Positions 6,910-13,338 of a stretch of 14,648 nt of DNA are shown in pieces (position 1 is the first letter of the stretch; each line of letters begins with the position of its first letter). The notes beneath the pieces were generated by a model. The model searched no databases, was not told the DNA's origin, and saw only the letters and a program-made list of their open reading frames with translations. Where the stretch lies: positions 1 to 14,648 of the forward strand of contig JAEINM010000052.1 in the NCBI GenBank assembly GCA_016342385.1. Direction: 5' to 3'. A program made the translations under genes and the position numbers. The DNA comes from Spirochaetaceae bacterium. Lineage in GTDB: Bacteria; Spirochaetota; Spirochaetia; DSM-2461.

Positions 6910-7347
6910 TTATTGAACGGTAACAACTAGAGATTCTGAATCATAAGGAGTGTATGAACCACTTACCGGATATGGTTTCAACGAAGTCCTGAGAATATTT
7001 TCATCCGGCGTTGCATCGTATAATGTTTTAGAAAAAGTATAAGTTTTTGTCATTTCTGTTGTTGTCAAAGTGACAACTTCACTACTATCAATGGAAGTGG
7101 TGGAAGATCCATCAGATTCTTGCGTTCCAAAACCAACAGTGATTTCAGCCTCGTCAATATTCTCAAGAGTATAAGCAACCTGTACTGTAAAGTTATAGCT
7201 GATCCCTTCTGTATATGGTCCTTCAGGTGTAATACTTACAATACGAATCGTTCCACTCTCAGTTCCAGTTTCGGCTCCAACTCCAGTATCACAACTCATT
7301 ACAAGGAATGATAGAAAAACGATTAATATAAGAACTGATTTTTTCAT
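6910..7347 (-). CDS. Small secreted lipoprotein, function unknown
   Basis: This 145-residue protein has a clear lipoprotein signal (MKKSVLILIVFLSFLVMSC, Cys19) and AGGAG 6 bases before the ATG. The mature part is Thr/Ser/Glu-rich with alternating hydrophobic residues (IRIVSITPEG, YNFTVQVAYTL, TKTYTFSKTLYDA), as in a single Ig-like beta sandwich. No catalytic motif is visible. It lies in the same orientation as the esterase lipoprotein and could be surface-exposed with it. No family is recognised. Confidence 0.75.
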   Translation of the reverse strand: MKKSVLILIVFLSFLVMSCDTGVGAETGTESGTIRIVSITPEGPYTEGISYNFTVQVAYTLENIDEAEITVGFGTQESDGSSTTSIDSSEVVTLTTTEMTKTYTFSKTLYDATPDENILRTSLKPYPVSGSYTPYDSESLVVTVQ

Positions 7348-7554
7348 ATATTCTCCTAAAAAAGTAATTTTTTAGACTTTATTAATTAAGGAAAGTATAA
7401 GTAGATTATAAAAAAATATATATAGGGGAAATCCCTAGATATGGAATTAATCGACAAGATCGACCTTAATGGCAGTGAAATCCCTTTTTCATTAATTTAT
7501 TTATTATCGAAATAGTGTATCAATTCAATACAATCTCTTTCAAAAAAATACTCA
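7348..7554. other. Intergenic AT-rich stretch
   Basis: No gene or convincing terminator is seen. A short hairpin TAGGG-GAAAT-CCCTA lies at about 7421-7437. Confidence 0.4.
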
Positions 7555-8322
7555 TTATCCTATTCCGAGTATTCCTGATAAAAAAAGAATCCATAAAATT
7601 GTATTTGGAACACCGTGAATTAATAAAGATATCCATGTATTTTGTGTTTTTTGAGCTATGAATGGTGTAATTAACATACTTGGCAAAAAACTTATAAAAT
7701 TCCATTTCATGATGAAGTGAACAAGATAAGCCCAAAGAAGTCCATTCACCAGCCAAGCCCATTTCCCATAGGTTTTCTCTTGTCTGGGTAAAATATAGCC
7801 ACGCCACATGAATTCTTCAGCAATCATAGCTGTAGAATGAAGGATTATTGTAATAATTAGAAACAGCCAGTTCCCATACAATGAAACTCCTAAAAAGTTT
7901 TTTAATGGAAGCTTAATTTCTTTCAATGGGTGAAATAAAACTGGGAAATGGTTCGGTGGTGAAAAAATTGTTATTGTTGCCATCCATTTTGAAATAGGTT
8001 CCATAATGAGAAAATCAAACACCATAACGAACAATATCCCACCAATAACCCATAACCAATCTTTCCTGGTAAGTTTATTTAACCGGAATCTTCTTTTGAA
8101 ACTTAAATCAAGTTGATTTGTTTTTTCCCGCTTAAATAAAATAATGGAAATCGGTAGTAAAGGAATCATTGGAAACCACAAGAAAAAGGGAAACAAGAAT
8201 ATCTCAGGTAACCCCATTTTCTGAAATATTGGAATACCATGATAAAGACCTAAATATAATAGTAATCATGGGATACCGAATAATAAAATACTTTTCCATA
8301 ACGATATAGGCTTGATATTCAT
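7555..8322 (-). pseudogene. CPBP-family intramembrane protease (CAAX/Abi type), nonsense at codon 19
   Basis: The true start appears to be the ATG at 8322, which has AAGAGG before it and yields MNIKPISLWKSILLFGIP. The frame then meets TGA at 8268-8266 and continues LLLYLGLYHGIPIFQKMGLP without interruption to a TAG at 7555. The N-terminus fits this family, so the TGA probably replaced a TGG or another sense codon. From the next ATG (8217) 220 residues remain, with several membrane helices and the glutamic-protease motifs EEFMWR (E134, E135, R139), H167, and HGVPN (H201, N205). Internal initiation would lose the first membrane helix. TGA is used as a normal stop for other genes here, so recoding to Trp is unlikely. 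Such proteins process prenylated or bacteriocin-related peptides or confer self-immunity. Confidence 0.75.
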
Positions 8323-8352
8323 CTCTTTAGTCCTCTTACACATTACGTCGAT

Positions 8353-9429
8353 TTATTTCTTTAGTAGTTCATATAGCTCTTTGTTAACATATATTATTTC
8401 TTTTTTAAGCTTAAATGATTCCAATAATCCGATCTCTTCTAACGCTTTTAAATATTTACTGGCTGTACGTCGTTCACCAATTCCAGCATTAACTAAATAA
8501 GATATTTTTGTGTAGGGCTGCATGAAAACTAATTCAACTAATTCTTTTGAATAGATTGTTTTTGGCAGTTTATCCCTGCATACATTCATTGATTTATTCA
8601 TTAGTGAAATAATCGATTCTATGATTGATAATGTATCTTTTGCTGTTACCTCGATTGCTTTTAAAATATATATAATCCATTCTTCCCAATTATCTTTTGT
8701 TCTGACTTCTTGTAATAATTTATAATATTGATATTTATTTTTTATAATATATGAACTCAGATATAGTATTGGGCTATCTATTAAACCATTTAGTACTAGA
8801 TACAAGATATTAATAATTCTTCCAGTTCTTCCGTTCCCATCATAAAAAGGGTGAATAGATTCGAATTGATAATGAATCATTGCCATTTTTATCAAATAAT
8901 CTGTTTCGTCATCAATATTAATAAATTTCTCTAAATTCGCTAGAAGTTTATTTATTACTGTTTCATCACTAGGAGGGGTATAAATAATTTCTCCAGTAGT
9001 ATCATTCATTAAGCTGGTTCCTGGAACTTTTCTAATTCCAGCATTATTCCCTTCCAGTTCAGCCTGTATTTTTAATATAGTATTAATTGATAATATTTCT
9101 CTTTCTTTTATTTCATTATATCCGATCCATACGGCAGATCTATAATTCAATACCTCTTTTGTTTGTGGATCTGTCTTCATTTCCTTAGAAATTAATGCTT
9201 TATATAATTCATCCTGAGTTGTAATAATATTCTCTATTTCTGAACTGGCAGTTGCTTCTTTTAAGATGATAGAACTCAATAAAATAGAGTCATTTGGAAG
9301 TAATGAACAATATCCTTTCAGGCGTGCTAATTCCCTGTTAGCTTTTATAGACTGTTTTAATATTTTTTTTGATTCAAAATCTGTATTTGGAGGAAGTAGA
9401 GGTAATTCATTGAAAGGCTTATCATTCAT
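8353..9429 (-). CDS. Fic-domain AMP-transferase with C-terminal winged helix
   Basis: This 358-residue protein carries the Fic active site HPFYDGNGRTGR (H193-R204), which transfers AMP (or another nucleotide) to Tyr/Ser/Thr of a target protein. The inhibitory helix lies N-terminal to it (SSEIEN, 62-67, Glu66), so this is a class II, self-inhibited Fic protein. A C-terminal winged-helix region (about 290-358: YTKISYLVNAGIGERRTASKYLKAL) should bind DNA, as in the common Fic-wHTH architecture. There is no separate antitoxin. The start lacks a strong ribosome-binding site. A candidate promoter (TTGAAT at 9464, TATTGT at 9441) would begin the mRNA almost at the ATG. Six GTAC sites upstream suggest autoregulation by its own winged helix. 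It ends 31 bases before the CPBP start, so the two may form an operon. Confidence 0.9.
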   Translation of the reverse strand: MNDKPFNELPLLPPNTDFESKKILKQSIKANRELARLKGYCSLLPNDSILLSSIILKEATASSEIENIITTQDELYKALISKEMKTDPQTKEVLNYRSAVWIGYNEIKEREILSINTILKIQAELEGNNAGIRKVPGTSLMNDTTGEIIYTPPSDETVINKLLANLEKFINIDDETDYLIKMAMIHYQFESIHPFYDGNGRTGRIINILYLVLNGLIDSPILYLSSYIIKNKYQYYKLLQEVRTKDNWEEWIIYILKAIEVTAKDTLSIIESIISLMNKSMNVCRDKLPKTIYSKELVELVFMQPYTKISYLVNAGIGERRTASKYLKALEEIGLLESFKLKKEIIYVNKELYELLKK

Positions 9430-9431
9430 AT

Positions 9432-9527
9432 GTACACAATATCATCTTTTTTGTACTTATTCAATTTATATGTACGTATTTAATGAAAATAGGTACACGT
9501 CTAGCATTTCATGTACCTAGTGTGTAC
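9432..9527 (-). promoter_or_regulatory. Helically phased array of six GTAC sites upstream of fic
   Basis: GTAC cores lie at 9432, 9453, 9472, 9493, 9513 and 9524: steps of 21, 19, 21, 20 and 11 bases, close to multiples of one DNA turn. On the minus strand the sites read GTACATAT, GTACAAAA, GTACATAT, GTACCTAT, GTACATGA and GTACACAC. The first ends at the Fic start codon, and the candidate -10/-35 lies among the first three. Confidence 0.6.
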
Positions 9528-9587
9528 ATATTTTTCTATAAATATATTACACTTTATTGTCTACATATATAATTTAAATTGAGATAT

Positions 9588-9869
9588 TTATAATATGTCT
9601 TTTGATTCTTTTTTAATATTTGCATTAATAAAAATGTATACATCCTCTGTTTCTGAAAAAAACTCTTTAGATAAAGAACTCATATCAATATAAATTACAT
9701 GAGAAAAATAAAATGATGGAGTGATATGAATAGAACATCCAAAGTATAAAACAGTTCTGCATTTATATTTATGATTTATATAGCTGAATACTTCTTTTCT
9801 TTCAAAGCCGATACAAGGATAAAAATCAAGGCAGAAAAAGAACGGGAAAAAGCCAGTTAGATTATATAA
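9588..9869 (-). pseudogene. Start-less gene remnant, 93 codons
   Basis: An uninterrupted minus-strand frame runs from just after a TAA (9872-9870) to a TAA at 9590-9588, with no ATG, GTG or TTG near its beginning. It encodes FYPCIGFERKEVFSYINHKY, then RTVLYFGCSIHITPSFYF, then VIYIDMSSLSKEFFSET. The strand-glycine-loop-strand pattern ending in (Y/V)ID resembles a nucleotide- or SAM-binding fold. It is probably the 3' part of a gene that lost its 5' end behind the attC-like site at 9926. No family is named with confidence. Confidence 0.45.
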
Positions 9870-9925
9870 TTATTTCAAAGAGCATGCTTCAACTATGTTG
9901 ACATATTCCGCCCTAGAGTCCGTAG

Positions 9926-10031
9926 AACTTCGATTTCACCTGTTTGCGTATGTGGAATTTATTCTGCTTGCGAAGCGGAATCAGCAGAAAGTATGCCAAA
10001 GGAAAATCTGGTTCATGGCTTTGTTATATTG
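9926..10031 (-). repeat. attC-like recombination site of the ATPase cassette
   Basis: On the minus strand it starts CAATATAAC-AAAG (10031-10019), ends CGAA-GTT (9926-9932), and folds through TTTCTGCT...AGCAGAA arms around a CCGCTTCGC core. It shares most of its sequence with 13235-13338. Its first nine bases are the exact reverse complement of the first nine bases of the cassette (GTTATATTG, 11429-11421), the R''/R' rule of integron cassettes. It supplies the TGA stop of the ATPase gene. Confidence 0.75.
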
Positions 10032-11359
10032 TTCTCTTTTATTTTTCTATCAATATCTGTTATTGATAAACCTTCATATATTGCATTATACCCTGTATAT
10101 TTTTTATGGATTTTCTCAGTTTTCTCTTTTAATTTATTCATCTTGATTTTGTCTTTGTTGAGTTTGACTTCGGCAAAATAAATTTCCTGCAACAAATCAT
10201 CTATAGCAACTATATCTATTTCATTTAAATTCCCTCTTTCCCAATATGTTCCAATTAGTCCGTATTTGGGAGAGTTATTCATAATTTCAATAAATAGTTT
10301 TTCTAATATTGGTCCTGCATATGTTGAGATATCTCTCTCGATTAATTGTTTTATATATTCAAATCTTTCATTTTGTATAATTGTCATATTCTTATAAATA
10401 AATCTGAACCAGAATCGAATAAAATTATCTTTAATAGTATATTTTTGATTTCTTGAATCTTTTTTAACACCTATAGGTTTTACCTTTACAACAACATCAT
10501 ATTCATTTTCTAGGCGTTCGAGATATCCACCAACACTTTTTTCAAGTATTGCTTCTATTTCTGAACGAGAAGTTTTGCCTGATGAAATAAGTTCTAGGAT
10601 AGAAAAATATATTCCATATTCTTTCCCAAATTCTTGAATGAGTAATGATCTACCTTCTTCTATAAAAAATGAATCTCTTTGGAAAATCTGATTAATAATA
10701 TTTTCTTTTGTAAAATTTCCATTTTCATACAAAAGTTCCTGATAGCGGGGTACACCACCGGTAATTAAAAAATTATAAAATAAATTTTCTTCTGTGTAAC
10801 TGTCATAATCTTCTAATATTTCTTTTATTGTATTGGGTTTAAATGGTTTGATATAGAAAATCCGATCTGCTCTACCATACAGAGGTTCTTTCTCATTTTG
10901 AAATATTTCAGTCATCAAAGAATATATAGACCCTATAAAGATGATATGGACATGGGTTTTAAATTTATATTTATCCCAAAGTTTCTGAATTTCTGAAAAA
11001 GTGCTCTTATTTATATTTTTGAATTCCTGGAATTCATCAATAATTAGTACATATTCTTTCTTAGTTCCTACTATTAATAGAAGTTCAAATAGTTCTGAGA
11101 ATCGGTCTATTTTTCCAATATGTTTTTCATTAATAAAATCTTCATATTCAATAAGGAATTCATCACAAATTAACTTTTCCGCTTTTTTACTTGTAAACAA
11201 ATATAGATGATCTTTATCTTCAGCATATTTTTTGGCTAAAAGTGTTTTACCGATACGTCTACGACCAGTTAATACAGTTATTTTCCCATAGGAATCACGA
11301 CATTGTTTGTATATATCATTGAGAGTGTTTAATTCTTGTTCTCTATTATAAAATTTCAA
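10013..11359 (-). CDS. Archaeal-type AAA ATPase with DUF234-like nuclease-fold tail
   Basis: This 448-residue protein begins at a TTG (GGTGG is the likely ribosome-binding site). Its N-terminal STAND/AAA ATPase domain carries Walker A TGRRRIGKT (31-39) and Walker B YVLIIDEFQEF (D108-E109), with GRADRIFYIKPFKP sensor-like sequence after it. A winged-helix stretch follows (SGKTSRSEIEAIL). The C-terminus has a PD-(D/E)xK-like signature, EIDIVAIDD...FAEVK (D382, E397, K399), as in DUF234 proteins. These ATPases are frequent in mobile and accessory DNA, and their biological role is still unclear. It is the only gene of an integron-type cassette (9926-11429) and has its own promoter. The last codons (NNITKP) and stop are encoded by the attC-like site. 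Confidence 0.88.
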   Translation of the reverse strand: MKFYNREQELNTLNDIYKQCRDSYGKITVLTGRRRIGKTLLAKKYAEDKDHLYLFTSKKAEKLICDEFLIEYEDFINEKHIGKIDRFSELFELLLIVGTKKEYVLIIDEFQEFKNINKSTFSEIQKLWDKYKFKTHVHIIFIGSIYSLMTEIFQNEKEPLYGRADRIFYIKPFKPNTIKEILEDYDSYTEENLFYNFLITGGVPRYQELLYENGNFTKENIINQIFQRDSFFIEEGRSLLIQEFGKEYGIYFSILELISSGKTSRSEIEAILEKSVGGYLERLENEYDVVVKVKPIGVKKDSRNQKYTIKDNFIRFWFRFIYKNMTIIQNERFEYIKQLIERDISTYAGPILEKLFIEIMNNSPKYGLIGTYWERGNLNEIDIVAIDDLLQEIYFAEVKLNKDKIKMNKLKEKTEKIHKKYTGYNAIYEGLSITDIDRKIKENNITKP

Positions 11360-11391
11360 AATGCAACCACCGTTACTGTAATATGTATTGC

Positions 11392-11420
11392 ATTATATAA
11401 TGAAATGTACTGAATTTCAA
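11392..11420 (-). promoter_or_regulatory. Cassette-borne promoter of the ATPase gene
   Basis: TTGAAA (11420-11415), a 17-base spacer and TATAAT (11397-11392) form a near-consensus promoter starting immediately after the cassette boundary. The start codon lies about 25 bases after the predicted transcription start. Confidence 0.75.
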
Positions 11421-11426
11421 CAATAT

Positions 11427-11484
11427 AACGTTAGATTTCTATCCTGCAGAACCCACAAGAAAACACCCCGGTAGACCCGAGATC
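11427..11484. repeat. 58-bp repeat, copy 1, at a cassette boundary
   Basis: It matches 14572-14629 at 52 of 58 positions, begins AACGTTAGATTTC and ends GAGATC. Both copies end (on the minus strand) at AACGTT, exactly where the next cassette begins and similarity stops. This fits the tail of a second attC type. Read on the plus strand, both copies are also open (LDFYPA..., HPGRPEI), with four of six differences at third codon positions. Confidence 0.6.
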
Positions 11485-11538
11485 GGAAGGCGCAGGGATA
11501 TATTTAACCGAATTATAAAATTGTTTGCTTCATGGAAT

Positions 11539-11650
11539 GAACCGCCCCTGGTCGTAGCTGCGCTACTGCTCGGGTATGCAGCCTAACCTGTGCGGATCCG
11601 CATGCAGGGTGGTGTGGGGGCTGGAGGTTAAAATCCTCCGGCTACCCGAT
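11539..11650 (+). mobile_element. 3' end of a decayed group II intron (domains V and VI)
   Basis: GAACCGCC (11539-11546), CCTG, TGCG-GATC-CGCA, a two-base TG bulge, CAGG and GTGGTGTG (to 11616) reproduce a domain V hairpin. It is interrupted by 36 bases (11551-11586) between two CCTG copies. Domain VI follows: GGGGCTGGAGG pairs with CCTCCGGCTACCC and leaves a bulged A (11644), the branch point, seven bases from the CGAT end at 11650. No 5' end (GTGYG) or reverse transcriptase is present, so this is a remnant. The 3' exon begins TTATCTGG, the R'' box of the Phd/RelE cassette. Confidence 0.7.
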
Positions 11651-11676
11651 TTATCTGGTGTCTTGATATTTATACT

Positions 11677-11955
11677 TCAGTGACCATATACCTCATTGTG
11701 AGAACCAACATTTATTAGTATTATCTCATCATCAGTAATTGTAAATTCTAAACTGATTCTATAGCTGATATTTATTGATACACTGTATAGATCTGATAGT
11801 TTTCCCTCTAATTTATGTAGTCGAAGGGAGGGATGGCTAGGGTTTAACTCAATCAATTTTAATGTCTTTTCATATTGAGATATTAATTCAGGATGTTTCT
11901 TAATAAATTTCTTAGCCCTTTTTTCATAGCTGTTAGTAAAAATGAGTTTAGGCAT
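11677..11955 (-). CDS. RelE/ParE-superfamily toxin
   Basis: This 92-residue basic protein has the RelE fold pattern: KLIFTNSYEKRAKKFIKKHP helix, SHPSLRLHKLEGKLSDLYSVSI strand region, YRISLEF, and the ending INVGSHNEVYGH, typical of mRNA-cutting RelE/YafQ-like toxins. The conserved Arg in YRI and the terminal His/Tyr are likely active-site residues. Its ATG overlaps the end of the antitoxin gene by 8 bases, the usual coupling of a toxin-antitoxin operon. Such pairs are common in large integron arrays, where they stabilise the DNA. The target mRNA specificity is not visible. Confidence 0.88.
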   Translation of the reverse strand: MPKLIFTNSYEKRAKKFIKKHPELISQYEKTLKLIELNPSHPSLRLHKLEGKLSDLYSVSINISYRISLEFTITDDEIILINVGSHNEVYGH

Positions 11956-12205
11956 GTTTTATTCTTTTTAAATGCTCCTCAATAGAATCAGAATGAAAAT
12001 CACCATTTTGAAGGTCCTTTCTTGATTCAACCAAAGCTGCTTCTAATTCACACTCTCTTAGATAGTTATATTCATCGATTGTTAGGACAACATATTTACT
12101 CTTACCCCGAACTGTTATTATTGCCTCATTTTGGTCTGCTGTCATTTGATCTAGTATTGAAACACCCTTAACTTTTAAATCATTGGCAGTTATATTATTT
12201 ACCAT
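11948..12205 (-). CDS. Phd/YefM-family antitoxin
   Basis: This 85-residue protein starts MVNNITANDLKVKGVSILDQ and continues AIITVRGKSKYVVLTIDEYNYLRECELEAAL, the standard N-terminal DNA-binding fold of Phd/YefM antitoxins. The C-terminal part (from about 60: VESRKDLQNGDFHSDSIEEH) would wrap the toxin. GAGG lies about 9 bases before the ATG. AGTAC(T) repeats upstream are candidate operator sites for repression by the complex. Confidence 0.88.
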   Translation of the reverse strand: MVNNITANDLKVKGVSILDQMTADQNEAIITVRGKSKYVVLTIDEYNYLRECELEAALVESRKDLQNGDFHSDSIEEHLKRIKHA

Positions 12206-12219
12206 ATATTATACCTCAA

Positions 12220-12538
12220 CTATAGAGTACTCCTAATAGTACGATTAATCCATTGAATAATTGATTTTTTTAGTACTATACAATCTGAATGTGACCATGA
12301 TAATGAAAATCTTTGCATTTTTTCTATGATGATTTTTATAAGGTGTACCCCCGGAGGTTTAAATTCATAACTTCGAAATTCATAGCATACTTTCCAATCT
12401 GCAACGATTATATTGTTAAATAATGTACCACTGAATCAATTCTAAATAAACTTCCTGATATAGTTCTTCACTTTCTGATTTTATTGCAGTCCAATATTTT
12501 TCATCCTACGAAGTACGATTGATAAATTTTCTTCTCAT
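12220..12538 (-). pseudogene. Broken hypothetical gene between the membrane protein and the TA pair
   Basis: An ATG at 12538 overlaps the stop of the upstream gene (ATGA), a coupling arrangement. The frame reads MRRKFINRTS, then an in-frame TAG (12508-12506), then DEKYWTAIKSESEELYQEVY to a TAA. The neighbouring frame then continues without a stop: GTLFNNIIVADWKVCYEFRS, YEFKPPGVHLIKIII, QWINRTIRSTL, ending TAG at 12220. The total of 319 bases is one off a codon multiple, which fits one frameshift near 12430. It looks like a former protein of about 105 residues of unknown family, and it explains what would otherwise be a 330-bp gap. Confidence 0.5.
12226..12277 (-). promoter_or_regulatory. Candidate operator of the toxin-antitoxin pair
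   Basis: AGTACT at 12226-12231, AGTAC at 12238-12242 and AGTACT at 12272-12277. The first two form GTACT-CCTAAT-AGTAC, a short dyad 20 bases before the antitoxin start. They lie within the remnant gene upstream. Confidence 0.4.
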
Positions 12539-13041
12539 TCTTCCTCAGGTAATTTCTCTCGAAGTATAGAAACGGCATTCATATTATCATTTGATCTAAT
12601 ATCAAAACGTAAACCAGTTTTTAATAATATTTCTATAATTTCATTTTTATTTTTATATTTCCAGGAATGAATCTTGTTCCATATAAAAGGCTCACGATTG
12701 GCAAGAATTCCTTCTTCATAAATTCCGTTAAAATCAAGATATTTTTTTGAAGCATATTTTTCTAATAAAAACCAGAGACCAAAAGATGTATAGAACAAAC
12801 CTACAAAAATATTCTGAAAAGCGAATATGATACCTAGAGGAATAAATATTAAATTAATATAGGGATTTTGCTTTTTTAGATTGATTTCTTCTAATTTTAT
12901 TTTTTGTTTACCAAGTTTTTTAATGGTACTTTTTTTTAACAATATTTGTAAAAGAGGTGTTAATACCAATATTGAGGGAATTATTATGAATCTCGCTGTG
13001 AAAAAAAGAGTTCCTATTAGATATGGTAAAATATTATTCAT
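12535..13041 (-). CDS. Membrane protein with C-terminal PH-like (DUF5673-type) domain
   Basis: This 168-residue protein has a clear AAGGAT ribosome-binding site before the ATG. There are membrane segments at about 5-33 (one long or two short) and 62-92 (a hairpin), then a short soluble tail: NGIYEEGILANREPFIWNKI, HSWKYKNKNEIIEILL. The strand-turn-strand pattern with a conserved W-(N/E)-x-I recalls bacterial PH-like/DUF5673 domains that follow membrane hairpins. The function of that group is unknown. It is the first gene of an integron-type cassette that starts GTTATCTGG at 13075. Its stop overlaps the start of the broken gene downstream. Confidence 0.7.
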   Translation of the reverse strand: MNNILPYLIGTLFFTARFIIIPSILVLTPLLQILLKKSTIKKLGKQKIKLEEINLKKQNPYINLIFIPLGIIFAFQNIFVGLFYTSFGLWFLLEKYASKKYLDFNGIYEEGILANREPFIWNKIHSWKYKNKNEIIEILLKTGLRFDIRSNDNMNAVSILREKLPEEE

Positions 13042-13075
13042 TATAATATCCTTTTGTTTCTTTTATCCAGATAAC

Positions 13076-13234
13076 GAGACTGTAGAATAACCCTCAAATC
13101 AATTCCATTATATACGTTTCCTTATGAATAAAGCTTCAAAAAAATCCCTATAATGCATTCTATCGTACTTAGATAAATTACTTTTTCTGCAAAATCCAGT
13201 TTTTATTTCCTAATAGACCTTTTTCTACAGTCTC
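13076..13234. mobile_element. 159-bp MITE-like element inserted at a cassette junction
   Basis: The terminal inverted repeats GAGACTGTAGAA (13076-13087) and TTCTACAGTCTC (13223-13234) are perfect over 12 bp and match 14 of 15. It is flanked by AAC on both sides (13073-13075, 13235-13237), a 3-bp target duplication. No transposase gene fits inside. Removing it and one AAC joins the attC-like site directly to the next cassette. Confidence 0.6.
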
Positions 13235-13338
13235 AACGTCGAAATAACCTTTTTGCGTAAATGGCATTTATTCTGCCAGCGAAGCGGAAAAGCAGAATAC
13301 ATGACATAGCAAATATGGTTCATTTCTTTGTTCTATAG
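13235..13338 (-). repeat. attC-like recombination site of the last cassette
   Basis: On the minus strand it starts CTATAGAAC-AAAG, folds as TTTGC...GCAAA with TATTCTGC/GCAGAATA inner arms around CCGCTTCGC, and ends CGAC-GTT. It is homologous to 9926-10031. Its first nine bases are the exact reverse complement of the cassette start GTTCTATAG (14574-14566). It supplies the codons TKK and the TGA stop of the gene at 13320. Confidence 0.75.

Noticed and set aside
2166..8268. TGA read as tryptophan (recoding) to explain two interrupted genes
   Set aside because: PadR, esterase, toxin and membrane-protein genes end naturally at TGA at the expected family length, and Trp is encoded by TGG throughout.
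9432..9527. CRISPR-like array (regular spacing of GTAC units)
   Set aside because: The repeated core is only 4-8 bases and the spacing about 20 bases, which fits operator sites, not CRISPR repeats and spacers.
9895..10146. Plus-strand ORF across the attC-like site
   Set aside because: It overlaps the intact ATPase gene in antisense and has no family-like features or ribosome-binding site.
11617..11650. tRNA-like T-arm and acceptor (GGAGG-loop-CCTCC-GGCTACC)
   Set aside because: The loop lacks TTC, no 5' acceptor partner or anticodon arm exists, and the sequence is fully explained as group II intron domain VI with a bulged branch A.
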